In this document: positions 10,780 through 23,258 of the stretch, in pieces | Layout of the letters: each line of letters starts with the position of its first letter | Numbering within the stretch: position 1 is the first letter of the stretch | Assembly (NCBI GenBank): GCA_964036155.1 | Contig: OZ038423.1 | Location: 18,119,249-18,183,248 of the forward strand | DNA from: Diploscapter coronatus | Taxonomy: Eukaryota; Nematoda; Chromadorea; Rhabditida; Rhabditidae | DNA: 64,000 nucleotides | Direction of reading: 5' to 3' | The notes under the pieces: model-generated | The model's database searches: none | Seen by the model: only the letters and a program-made list of their open reading frames with translations | What the model was told of the DNA's origin: nothing | Made by a program: the position numbers and the translations under genes

Positions 10780-13700
10780 ATGGACGACTCGTTTGAAGAA
10801 ATGCGACAGCGTCGAAAGTACAGAGAAAGTGAAAGTTCGAGGCAGGGGGACAATGAAAGCGTAGGTCTTTTTAATAATAAAAATGAATCCTGACAAATTT
10901 ACGGATTTTTTCAAATTATTTTGGAAAATCTTGAAATAAGGTTTTTTAATTTAGCAATTTTCGCAATATACCTGCATCACAATAAAATAACCTAGTTTTC
11001 AAACTCTTAGTAACCTGCTTTCCAATTTAGAATGCCTTGGATCGAGATGATCTGATCTGGAACAAAGGGGACAGAATTGGATATGCTGCTTCGACCAGTG
11101 GAGTGGATGCTGAAACTGACGATTTGGAAAGGTTGAAATAATATCTCTCTTCCAGTGGTTGACTAAAACTTATCAAAAATATCGTATCCATATTTTTTCG
11201 TTGAACTTTTATCTACTTCGTGACCCTTTAAGCTTGCCAGAAATTTCTGTTTCGAAACTGATACCAGAAATTCAGAAGCAATACTGATTTTTACAGTATC
11301 AAACAATGTTTAAATTCAAAGAGAGTTTCAATTTATTCAGAAGGAAACGACGTCTCCGTTCTCGAAAGGAACTCGAAAGGGTCCATTTCCAAATGGTCAA
11401 CGATCGAGTCGTCGATGACATAACCATGGATGTGAGTGGAAACTGAAAATTCTAGACCAATTATTTTATTCAGGTTCTCTACAAGCCGCACACTCTGACA
11501 ATTCTCGCCATTTTGTGCGTTGTGCTTCTTTACCTGGCTTTTGTTAGGTAAATAAGTAAATAATAATTTTTATCCTTCTTCATTTTCTGGCTATTTGGAA
11601 ACCGCAAGATATCATAACACGAGACATAGACAAAGTAGGATAAAAGATGGTATGCATAGGCATCTTTTCTCACTTTCGCCATGTCTCATGTCATGATGTC
11701 ATGTAGCTCCCAAACTCCCTTATTTGCATTCTTAATTTCCAGATATGACAGTGCAACAACCGAGAACAACGTGTATGACGGTCTGATGGGCACCCTCGTC
11801 CTGTTTCTTGTTGTCAGCGCTCTCGCATTCCCTAATGGTAATTTGTTTTCATTTATCTACCTTTCGATTTGAACCGACTATATATTTTATCAGAAGTTAT
11901 CAAAGAAATAGGCTCAAGAAATTCAAAATTCTAACAAATACAGGTTACAGCGAAAATGGCCTGTGATAAGGAATATGAATCTCAATGTTTGTCGAATATT
12001 TTTATATTTGAGGCCCGTTCATCCGTCCCCACCCTCTGTTGTGGCGCATTGTGTTCGGTCTGTCAGTCGTCTATCTGATGATCCTTCAATTCACTCTCTT
12101 CCAAACCTATGAGGATATCAAGAAGGTGCTCACTTGGTTAGATCCTAAAGGACTCAGTCACACTCAATTAGAAGAGAAGGTACACATTATTTTCTGATTT
12201 AAAAATGTTTTTTTTCCTTAAAGAATTTTGTAAAAAATCATTCATTCATTCTTTTTGACACAACTAGGGAATGAATTTGTGATAATTTAGAATGGAATGA
12301 TTTGTTAGCTTATTTTTTCTTTTTTTTTATAGCTGTTTCTTTCAGGAATATGCGCAGAACTGCTCGGACGTGACTCTGGAGCGAATCTGGTCGTACTGCG
12401 ACATCTTCGCGATAGGTCACTTCACTGGCTGGGCGATGAAGGCTCTGCTCATCAGGCACTCCGTCATCTGCTGGTACATCAGCATCATGTGGGAACTCAC
12501 TGAGGTACTTTATTCACACATTATTATTATTTTTTTAATAAAATATTATTCTGGAGATATCCACCTATCTCTCTATATTAGCCTTTCATTCTCTATCATA
12601 GCGGAAGAGAATGAAGGGATTTGAACAAAGAAGACCTTCCCAAAGTAACATCTTTGTCGATAGTAATGATCAGTATTCCTATCATTTCTATTTCAGATCG
12701 TCTTTTCCCATCTCCTGCCAAACTTCGCGGAATGTTGGTGGGACGCGATAATCATGGACGTGCTGCTGTGCAACGGACTGGGCATTTGGTTTGGAATGAA
12801 AGTCTGCGAATTCCTCGAAATGCGCACTTTCCACTGGGAGAGCATCAAGTAATAGCTGAATATCCTTCTTTTTCAAAAGAAAAGCGTTTTCCCTCAGAGA
12901 CATACCAACTCGTCGTGGCCGTTTCAAGCGTGCAGTCATGCAGCTCACTCCGGAGAGCTGGGCGAAAACTGACTGGTTCAATGTACGGAATTTAAAAATA
13001 AACTTTTAAATAATCAAAATTTTTCAGGTGTCAAACGTTTTCAAACGAACCATTTCCATCTTCCTCTTCGTGCTAATTTGGATTGTAAGTTTGTTTATTC
13101 TTTTCCGCTTTATTCCATCCCATTTCCATTTGCAGATTTCCGAATTGAACACGTTCTTCATGAAGCACGTGTTCTCAGTGGACACCAGGCACCCCGTCGT
13201 GTTCTGGCGACTCATCCTCATCGCCTGGATTTCGGCTCCTTCCATTCGGTAATTTATTTGGATTTAAAATTTTTAAAATACCATTCTACAATAAATTCTA
13301 GAAGGCATTTCTCATAGAATGGAGATAGAAAAGAGCATGTTGAAAGAAGCTAACTTCAATGTCTTCAGTCTACTTTTAAATTTTGTATTTTTCTGGAGTG
13401 CATTTTATAAAATTGGTAAAAGATATGATATTTTCCCTTATCATCTCGCTTTCAGTCAATATTACCTGTATGCGACAGACCCCCTGGTGAAGCGTCTGGG
13501 CATGCAGTGCTGGGTGTACTGTGCAGTGTGCGCTCTGGAAGCAGCCATCTGCATCAAATTCGGCAAGTCCATGTTCCCTGCCGTCGCAAAGACTAACATC
13601 GCTCTCTGGCTGGCTCTTTTGGTATAGTTCACTCTTTTTCTAAGATTTAGTTGCACTATATTTCAGGTGATCGGTACGTTCATCGCTATATGGATTTCGG

Positions 13701-14050
13701 TCAAATGGGCTGAATATTCATCGGTAGGGCCTTTTCATTCTTATACTTTTTATGCGAAAATAATTTTGCTGTAAATCTTTATAAACATTTTGTATTTATC
13801 CCTAAACGAATGCATGAAAGAAAACTCAGATACTTCTTAATCAAATTTCTTTTTTGAACCAGGAAATGTTATCTTTCATTTTCATTTTTATTTCAATTGT
13901 TTGATTTTTCAGGAAACGGAAGAAGTGAAAGTAGCGGGCGAAAATCGAATGTACTATTTGGATTCGTCCCACGAGAATCTGGGTGCGATTGCAGACGACG
14001 TGAAGAGAAGGAGAAGGTCTCTCGGCATTTCCGAATCTGATCTGCAATAA
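10780..14050 (+). CDS. PTDSS1: Phosphatidylserine synthase 1 (base-exchange type)
   Basis: ER multi-pass enzyme that swaps the choline (or ethanolamine) head group of a phospholipid for serine, making phosphatidylserine. 14 exons: 10780-10860, 11031-11131, 11341-11431, 11474-11547, 11743-11837, 12013-12179, 12346-12504, 12697-12848, 12898-12982, 13028-13084, 13136-13248, 13456-13621, 13667-13723, 13913-14050; 511 residues, frame closed (human PTDSS1 473). Family signatures: '[15 protein letters not shown]', '[18 protein letters not shown]', '[15 protein letters not shown]', '[17 protein letters not shown]', '[19 protein letters not shown]' and '[18 protein letters not shown]'. About nine hydrophobic segments are visible, with a charged 70-residue cytosolic N-terminus and an Arg-rich C-terminus (KRRRRSLG). 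The block '[15 protein letters not shown]' favours the PTDSS1 rather than PTDSS2 subgroup. It lies 0.9 kb downstream of EDEM3 on the same strand; co-transcription is possible but unproven. Confidence 0.95.
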
Positions 14051-15672
14051 GTAAGAAATTAAGTTGAACCTACTTAAAGATAAAAAAAAACATCTATTTT
14101 GAATTGTTGATTACGGTAAACTTAGCCGTGTCTTGGCGGCCGCTTTGCGACCGCCTTCGGTTCGGTTAGGTGCTTGTTTAGTTTGATCATTGATTAAGTT
14201 ACTGAACTTGAATTTTGGTGAAATTCGAATTCTTTAGGAAGTCTGAATTTAGACTAAAATTTGAATTTCAGTGGCATTAGAGAACAGTCATGTCTATTTT
14301 CTTTACTTTATCCCAATTCTTTCTCATTTTTCCATTTTCCTTTTCAACTTCCTAATTTTTATGGCCTTAACCGACTTTCGTCCCTAGGTCGAATATGGTA
14401 ATTAGCGATCATGACAAAACTCTTCCTTTTTAGTTAGCCCACTAATGATGAATCTTATCAAAGCTTTCGAGAGTGCTTATTCGTTTTGCAATCAGCATAA
14501 ACCTTCGAACATATTTTGAAGAGTTATTTATGCTGACTTAATATCTCATTTTCCAAGGTAATTGTTACTGCAATGATCTTCTATTTCCTTTAGGCTTCGT
14601 ACAAACTTTTCCAGCAAATATACAGCCAATTGAATTGTTCTTGATCTAGTTGTTTATCAATAATCACCATCTCTAATCAATCAGATTTGAGATTTGGTTT
14701 CTTCCCCGCGTGTTTGTTATCCTTTCTCTTTATTGCTCAGCCTGATCGTGTTCGTTGAGTATTCATTGTTTCAGTTAGTTATGTGCAGATTTAAGGCTAG
14801 GATTCTTGGAAAATTCGTCAAATTTCTTTTTTTTCAACACTATTTCGTTCTCAAACTGATGAATTTCCGAAGAGTTCTTTAAATTTTGCAATTATGTGAC
14901 GAAAATGAGCTATTTGTCTATTTTCATTCTTTTACTTGGCAACCAGTATTTGACGGCACGCTTTTTAGTATATCACGGCATGCCTTCTATTAAAATACGG
15001 CAAGATTTCTATATGAATTAATAGAATGATTTTTCTATCTGAAAATATGAAATTTCTTAAATCTTCTCACGTTATCCACCGTTGAGCAGATTTAGATGCA
15101 TAAGAACTCTAAAAAAAAAAAAACGGACATAATGTGAAAAAGACACGTTGACGGAGAAAAATAATCGTGTCGTATTTTAATAGAAAGCGTGTCGTCGTGC
15201 TACATTTACGAGCTTCTTTATTTGTTGTTGAAAACTGAAGTAAAATAAATGTTAATTTAAAATTAGCCTATAATGAAGTGAATAAGCGTAATAAGATTTA
15301 TTCATTGTCACACATGACTGGGACTTTTAAAGATCCTTTAATTAGAAATTGGTGAAAAACGACCCGTTATTTTTACACTTCAAAATTCAAGTATAATTTA
15401 ACACTAAAGGTAGCTGAGCGAATGTTACATGAATTTGAAAAGCTATACAACTAGAATCTCAACTCTGCGAGTATGAGTTGCTGCGTCGAGGCGATTTTCG
15501 TCTATCCGGAAATTGAGGTAAAGCACAGACTTCGTCCTTCTTCTGAAATATCAAGACAATTATTTGAAAGAAATGACAATTATGCAAGTTTTCAATAAAT
15601 TCAGTACACGACTAGGTAAAACTTACAATAACTAGGCTTCAAGAAAATAAATTGGAATTTGCATAATTTGAT
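14051..15672. other. Convergent intergenic region (3' ends of PSS1 and GPCPD1)
   Basis: AT-rich sequence between two convergent genes. It contains a G+C-rich patch at 14125-14175 (a small hairpin, ggcggccgc facing gcgaccgcc) and an inverted repeat at 14974-15203. TTTATT at about 15217 is a possible minus-strand AATAAA signal for GPCPD1. No conserved coding frame. Confidence 0.5.
14974..15203. repeat. Inverted repeat in convergent intergenic region
   Basis: 'ccttctattaaaatacggca' (about 14981-15003) faces 'cgtattttaatagaaagcg' (about 15171-15189), with further partial pairing outwards (cacggca facing gtcgtgc). The spacer is about 165 bp. Probably a decayed terminal-inverted-repeat element. 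Confidence 0.5.
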
Positions 15673-18600
15673 TTAATCTCTATTAGAGAAAATAGTCACT
15701 TCAGCAGACATCCTGCGTCGTGCACCTTTGGGAGTGACTGCAGGGGCGGGGGAAGATGCAGAGAAGAGGGCCTCTTTGGACTGCTTCTCCACCACGAATA
15801 TGTTCTCTCGTTTCTCCTCCATCCCAATCCTGAACTCCTTATTCTCGTCATCTTTGCCTGACCCTTCTCTCTCTCCCCAATACCTATCATAAATCAATGC
15901 ATCCACGTTGATGTTCTTCTTGAAATTCTGCTGCACTTCTTTCTGATCCAAATCGTCTCCCCACACGAACTTCACCAGTCCATATCGATCTGCCAGCTTC
16001 AGAGGCTCTTGGTCCTGCAAATATTTACTTGTTTTTTAATGAAATTATAGATAGCATAAAGGGCAGGTCAATTGGGACAAGATAAACGACAATTTTGCGA
16101 CATTTTAATGATTCAAGAAATGCTTGTGAAGCAAACTAGAAAAACTACACAATGGACTATGTATTTTAAAATTCGCGTTTGGTTATTTTGTTCAATGAGG
16201 ATCTGTTGTGACAAGCGGAATATATCAATCTGTAAAATTTTGTAATGATAATGAGAAATGAAGTAATGTTAAAATTCATATTTCGTTATTTTACAAGTTG
16301 ATAAACTTGTAAGAAGAAAAAGCTAGGCTGTAAGATCAATGTGTGTTTTCTTAGAAATAGCATCCAGCATTTCTTACTATTAAAAAATAAATTCCCTAAA
16401 CAAATGAAATCGCGAGATCTTACTTTCAAAAGTTCTTCGCTGTGGAAATTGACGCCGAGTATTTTGCACGAGGCAGCGAAATGAACGGCAATTCTGCTGC
16501 AGTCAGAGCGAATGTCCTGCAAACATAAGACTATAAAAGGTCAAAATAAATGAATGAGTTGAAAACCTGGAAAGGCATATATCTGGTAGTGGCACCGACC
16601 ACGAGGAACAGCACGGGGTAATAATGCTGCTTCTGGGAAATGAGCACGCAAATGTCCGGGTCGAAACAGGAGAACACGATGCGTCTTTCGCTTGCGTGTT
16701 GGGAGACTACCTGAATAGAGAAATAGGTCAGGTTCTACCTTTCTACCTTTATTCTGATATAAAAATTCTGAGTTTGAAACTACTCTAGGCATTTGAATGA
16801 AAAATTCCATTCTAGGTTTCACTATTTAGAATTTCATGAAAAATAGACTCGAACCGAAAGTAACTTTATAAAAATCAAATAATAAGTCAGAATAAAATGG
16901 AAGGCTCGCAGATAATAAATGAAAATTCGAAACTTGCCTGCAGAATAGTGTCACAAAACGCATTTCTCTCCACGAACCCCTCGCATTCGTGCGATCCATC
17001 CTGCAATCAAGTCATCATCTTCATTTCCTCTTCAGAAAGACAACCTTCATGTACATGGGATATTTGATTTCGATGTTGAATCCGACATTTTGGTCGACCG
17101 TCTGTAGTGCCTGAGCTAGGGTGGGGAAGGGATGGTGCTCTGTCAGCAGAAGTTCCGCTTCTGAGGGAGTCACCTGTAGCAAATCATCATAATCATGACG
17201 TAAAAGAAGCGATGAAAGTGGGACTCACACTGATTCCTGTTGTGCCATTGGGTTCATGAGCCATTTCCACGTGCTGCAATGACAATAATAAGCAAAAAAT
17301 GAAAGATTGATGCAAATAAATATTGCATTTGATACGATGTTTCAGTAAATTCTGTTTATGACGAGGAAAAACCAAACTATAACTTTGGGAATCTATAACT
17401 CTAAAATAGGAGTAGTTTTTCAATTGAAAAATTCAAATAAATGAAGACTAAAATTTTCGAAATCGATATTTTAAACCGTCGAACTAAAACTAATAAATAA
17501 AAAACAAGAAACAACAAAAACTACCTCAAAGTGTAGCAGATTGAGCTGAGCCATAGTGAGATCCTTGACGGCGATCTTGTAGTACCGCTCCTCTTTGCTG
17601 GGATGGCTGGTTGACTCTTTGCCAGACCTGCCGGCCACGTGCACCAGCAGATGGAAGTCGTGATAGATGATCACTTGCGCGTCCTACAATAACAGATCAT
17701 CATCAAATAGCCACATATTCCCTCCTAACCTTGGTGCTTTGCACGTCGAACTCGACATAGTCACATCCCCTGTTCGCGGCCGCATTCAGCGAATGAATCG
17801 TGTTTTCTCGTGCGATTGTCGATCTGCAATCAATTCGAATTGTGAAAATGTTTACTGACACTTTTTTGTTGAAAATATCATTTATTTTGAAAATCAAGTT
17901 TTCAGGGTTAGTCAGGAGCTTCCGACTTTAGCTTATCTCAAAAGTCCAAACTCCGACTCCAGAGTTGAGAAAATTCTTTACCTAAAATCCGACTGCGGCT
18001 ATGAAGTTTCAAAGTATCACTCGTGATCATTCACAATATATTTTCAGTAATAATGTACAGAAATCATGAAAGTTTCGATAATTATTAGGGAAAAACTTGC
18101 TCCTACCCAGTGTAGCTTTTGCCCATCCCACGATGACCTATCTCGAGAATGTTCTTCCTCTTCCTCCAGTACTTGCCCCAGGACTTATCGACCAGATCGA
18201 AGTGGAGTGGAGTGTTCTTGAGTCTCTTGGCAATCATGTAGTTGATTTCGATCTGCCCGATCGGTTGATGGGTTGTGGAAATGAGTGGGAGAATAGTCTT
18301 CCCGTAAGTGTCTGGGAGGGTGGCTGGCAAGGCATAGGCCATTGCAAAGCGCGTTTCATCGGTGTACATTTCGATGCGAAATGCCTGAAAGTTGTTGATG
18401 GAAAATGAAGATCAGCTTCCTTCATAAACAAGCAGATAAATAAACAATACGTAGACTCACCAAATGTTGTATGGAGACTGTTCGAGTTCGGAAGACCAGA
18501 TAATCGATGTTGTTGCGGAAGATGGAGCCATTTTGGTATTGATCTCCATAAATTGGGTCGACTCGAGTTAGAACCTGAGATAAGGAAATAAATGGATTAA

Positions 18601-21125
18601 ATGAAATAATTTGGTATACCGATAATTCAGTGTTGCTGAAGGAGGGCACATCAGGAAGGACTGGGTCCGCTCGCTCTGATTCGTCCACGCTGTCCTTCTG
18701 AAAATGAGAAATATTGACTCGTTGATCAGCATTTGCTTTCTAGATAGATCACAGACAAAATCGAAGAAGAAATCACAAATTCACAGTTCACATTTCGCTA
18801 TACAAAAATACAACGGAGAGGAGAAACGGGAAACATACACTCTCTGCATAAACTGAACAGTTTCTCCACAGATTTTTGCGGGAGAAAATGTCGCTGTACG
18901 TGTACATCTGCAGGGGTAAATCGGTAAATAAATAAAAGAAATGAGGAATAAATCGTAAAATAGTTTCGTCAGATGTCTAACTGATGCGATTGATAAATAA
19001 TGTTGAGATAATAAAGTGACGGTCAATATTATGGAACCAAGCGAAGTATTTTATATTTTGGTCTCACTAACTTTCTGTGAACTATCAAGATAAAACAGGG
19101 TATACATATGAGAATACGTAAAGCTGAAAATCCTGAAAGTTTCAGGCTGACTCAATTCCATAAAAGAAATGTAGACACTGGAACAAATTATTCTTGATTG
19201 TATACTTTTGAGCATCACTGCATAAAATGATAAAATCGCATTGAGCAATAGACGATAATCTATAAGCATAAACACATGAAATTGCCTTACCTCACGAAAT
19301 CTCACATCGAAAGGGACAATCTTGAGCCGATGGCTCTGCTCACGATAACGATTCTTGTAGAATTTCATCGCCTGAAAATGATGATGAAAATTTATTGCAA
19401 GTTAACAATTTTACCTCTCCATAAATCCTCAAATGAACAACCTGCTCTTCGTCATGAAGGATCCAGCCGTCGCTTATTTGATTCCTCTTCCCGTCTGAAA
19501 ATAAAAATTATGAACTTTTTCGAATCTCCAACAACCCATTCATTTGATCAAACAAATGCTCAGATATATCAATTCGCGAAGTAATCGTGAATTTCGCATG
19601 TTTCCTCAGAAAAATGCCACCTTCTATCTCTTATCGCTTACGAAATACTCAAACTCATCGCTCGGCCACCATCTGGCGTCCTTTGACTTCTCTGCAATGT
19701 CACTTACTCTCGCTTATAAAAACGCTCTAGACTATGTTAGAAAAGCACGTTTCAAGTCTAACATTTCACGCTTTTAAAAAATTAACGCGTCGCAAAAGTT
19801 ATCTTTTGAAAATTTTACAAGATTCGAAATAGCCAGAGCATTGAAGAAGCGGAAAATATGAAAGATTAGAAAAGACGATTAATTACCCTGGAAATTATTG
19901 TTATACATCTGATTTCAGTGAAACCAAGATCACTATCTTTCAAACACTTAAAAGATAAATTAAACTCTTAAGAAACATCTGCTTACCATACGCTCCAAAA
20001 ACATCCTCGACCTGTGCTCTCGATGCCTCACTCCTCTGTTCGATGTGGGGCAGACAGACCCTCGACTGCAGCTGACTCTCCCACTTCTGCACGATCAGCA
20101 GCTTGGTCGGCACGTCCTCACAGGGATCCAGATCGTGCACAACCAGGTAGCGGAAACGAACTTCCTTCACACTCGAGCACACTAACAAATCGCCTGTCCA
20201 GAGCTGCGTGTTATCCTGGAAATGGAAAACTCAGATAACTATATTAGTGGAAAAAATATTGAGAATTAGAATGAATAAAACACGGACAAATTCATTAGCA
20301 TGTGTCTTTGTATCAGCGTAAGGTTAAATGAACTCTCAAAGAAATTTCACCTAATGTCATACTCCTTTTTTGTCAATTCTTCACTAATTAGGAGTTTTCA
20401 AATGTCTCGATAACGATTCTCAAGTTATAAAGCACTAGTGTGAACTTCTTGTTCTTGGGTATCTAGAAAACTGTTTTATAACGTGAGAAAATGGTATGCG
20501 AAATTGAAATTTTGCATAAATTATTTCGGATTTCACTACATGAAATTTTTTTTAGATTTTCAAAGCCAGAAAGTTCGCGATTGTACTTTTTGACTTCAGA
20601 GTCGTGATCAGGACATCTGAAATCCCAAGAAACGATATGACATTATGTAAGCTCCCCTTGCCAGTGTCATGACTATGAATTATATCTATATAATAAAGAT
20701 ATAGTATTTGTCGAAAAAGAAAGAAAAAAACATAAAATATAGTCGTCTAAATATGACAGGAGGAAAAGAAACTTACAGAATGCCTTTGCTCGGCGAGTTG
20801 GAGGGGGAAAGAATGAATTACGTTCCAGGAACCAAGAGCTGGGAGGCTGCCGACTACATGAATCTGAAAGAATATTTGTAAGTTTTATAACTGGCAATCA
20901 GGAACAAAAATAATTTGCTTTCTTTTATTGATGTGACGAAACTACGAATAGTTTAATTAAATTTTTTCTGCTCTGTAAAAATGGAAAAGACCATTTTAGT
21001 GCTTTCAAAAATTTGAATAAAAAAGTAGATTTTTACAAATTAGAGATGATAATTCTTACCCTTTCCCAGGAATGAAGATGAGGCGACCTGACTCTGAAGT
21101 GGATCTTGAGTTGGGAGTTAGCCAT
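15673..21125 (-). CDS. GPCPD1: Glycerophosphocholine phosphodiesterase GPCPD1 (CBM20 plus GDPD)
   Basis: Cytosolic GDE5-type enzyme that hydrolyses glycerophosphocholine to choline and glycerol-3-phosphate. 17 exons, 5' to 3': 21125-21060, 20863-20777, 20215-19987, 19494-19415, 19371-19291, 18907-18839, 18697-18620, 18574-18461, 18384-18107, 17823-17730, 17683-17525, 17273-17229, 17173-17045, 17000-16938, 16710-16567, 16516-16424, 16014-15673; 716 residues with all phases closing (human 672). N-terminal CBM20 starch-binding domain about 1-127 ([14 protein letters not shown]; later [16 protein letters not shown]). GDPD domain about 350-650 with '[10 protein letters not shown]' (catalytic His-Arg), 'ENTIHSL', 'VEFDVQST', '[10 protein letters not shown]', 'GFNIEIKYP' (metal-binding Glu), '[13 protein letters not shown]' and 'LVKFVWGDD'. 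Intron after exon 14 has a GC donor (GCAAGT), required to keep frame. No signal peptide. The gene is tail to tail with PSS1. Confidence 0.95.
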
Positions 21126-23258
21126 GGAAAGGGCTCCACTCGCAGAGGCACTGCCCAGTGACCTCCGCTGTCCGCGCCTCCACACACCAACTGAGCCTAT
21201 CCAACGGTAAATCTGGTGACGATCAGCTTTCTAAATAGATAAAATTCGTTTTGTATCGCGAATATCAAGCTTTCGTGGCATAAAACTTGTATAATCGCGA
21301 TAAAGGAGAGAAGGTCAAATGGGAGAGAAATCAAGGCATTGAAAAGGAGAAGAATGTAGCCGAGAGTAGGCAGGAAAATGCAGAAATGCAGATAGAATGA
21401 ACTCAGAACGAGCCGCGTGCCCTCGCACTCTCAGTCGGTGCAAAACGAGTGCGAGACGAGTCCGTCCTGTCTGCTCTCCCTTCCCTTCCCTTCCCTCCCC
21501 TTCCTTCCCTTACATTCTTCTCTGCCAGTCTTCAGCCCTCAAATCGATCAGCTCTTTCCCATTCTCCGTTCCCATCCCGCTTTCACTTTCCACCAGCCAT
21601 CTTCTCACTTCCCTGCCCCTTTCAGCTTCAATTCTGATTGATTGTAACAAAAATGAATGCAGGTCTGCTTCGCTGTGCCCCGTCGAGAGGAGGATTTTGA
21701 CAAAAGGTAAACTTCCAACCGATTCTTTTGTCGAAAAGCATGTGAGAAAACAAGCAATGTGCACAGCTTGAAAGTTGAAAGTCCGAGGGCAAAAACGCAA
21801 CAGAGTCTTTGGGAAAAGGAACAAACTTTAGCTAACAGAATCGCGCCCGCCAGTGTTCAATGATGGAAGGGATGGAAAGACGAATGAAGCGGACAAAGTG
21901 GGAAATGAGAACATGCAAATCGAGATGGAAACTAGACATGATATGTTATGTATGCATATTGATCTACTTTGGGAAAGAGAAGGATAAAAAAAAAGCTAGA
22001 TTCATCCTGATTGGCCCCAATTAGTTGAGAAAAGAGGCGCATAGCATCTATAACGAGGCTGTCGTCTCTGCCGGACTCGATAATATATTCGTCACAACAG
22101 CATTATTGCTGTTCATTGTTGTCGGTACATAGAAAACAGCACGAGAAGAAAGAACAATTTTCTCACGAGTAAAATAATCATGTGGTGTGGAGAAAGTGAA
22201 GCCACATGTCGGGTCCAAAATTGGGAAAACCTGATAAAAATTGACTGGACAAAGAGAAAATCCCTAGAGGGAAGACGGCTGAATCGATGCGGAAAAGCTG
22301 AAGCTGAAGACGAAGCCGAAAACGGAGGAGAAAGGGGAGGGAAAGAGTGGAAATGTGAAGCTGTGAAATGCGAGTGAAGTTGGTTGGGATGGAAGGAGAA
22401 AGAAGTCGCGCGGAGGGCAGATAGAGAATGGGGATGATTGGGAATGTCACGTGGGCAAGGAGTAGATACAATCAGGAGTCGAGGGAAAGGAATCAATGGA
22501 CAGAAATAAAACATTGAACAGTTGCTGGAGTGGACAGGGGAAGGGGGAGGGAAAAAAGGAAGAGAGCAAGGAGTAACAGGTCAAAGGCCAGGAGGTATTA
22601 GACAATGATCATGCATGCATGTACTCGATATAACAAATGTAAGAGATTCCAAAATATACACAAACTGGCAGAAGGAAAAAATCGAAATAAGCCAACTTGC
22701 ATTCATCCATTCTTCTTTATCGTGGAATGAAAAATGCAGGAATGAGATGCAAGTGCAAAGATGCAGTACAATTCATTACTCGAATTATTGATAAGAACGA
22801 CAGTTGCTAGTCTATTGTCTGGTAGTTTATCAATTCGCCTGAAAAAATCAATAATCTTGAAAATCCGAGGGACTTTCGTCAAAATATTGCAATTCGAATG
22901 ATTTACGAATGTCGCATTCATAGATTTCATAAATTTAGAAAAATACCATTTCCTAGGAGTGTTTATTTTACAAGAAAGAGTAAAATGAAAATGAATAAAA
23001 ATACCGTTTTAGAGTCGAGAAAACCCGTCAGAAGCGAGTAAGTGCGTAGTCAAAATGAATGTTAAAATTTCAAGGCTCGGAATTAGAGAAAGACAAGAAA
23101 ATGAGCACCCCCCTAAAAATGTCGAGTAATGTTGAAAGCGTGAAAAGTCAATGATAGTTGAATAAGTGGGAAGTCAAATGAAGTAATGTCCCCTTGTAAT
23201 TAACGATTGGTTGGGAGGCTGGAAGTCAGTTTCCCTCTCTTCCGTCTCCTCCGTTCAT
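21126..23258. other. Intergenic region upstream of GPCPD1
   Basis: About 2.1 kb between the GPCPD1 start and the stop of the coiled-coil gene, both on the minus strand; the GPCPD1 promoter should lie here. There is a polypyrimidine tract (repeated CCCTTCC, about 21478-21515) and a purine-rich tract around 22290-22350. Long open frames here are low-complexity products of these tracts, not genes. Confidence 0.5.

Noticed and set aside
14125..14175. G+C-rich palindromic patch considered as a tRNA or structural RNA
   Set aside because: There is a short stem only; no cloverleaf, A/B boxes or acceptor stem could be drawn.
21397..22514. Several overlapping open frames of 60-130 codons on both strands upstream of GPCPD1
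   Set aside because: They read Ser/Pro/Phe- or Glu/Gly-rich low complexity from pyrimidine and purine tracts, overlap each other on both strands, and have no conserved motif.
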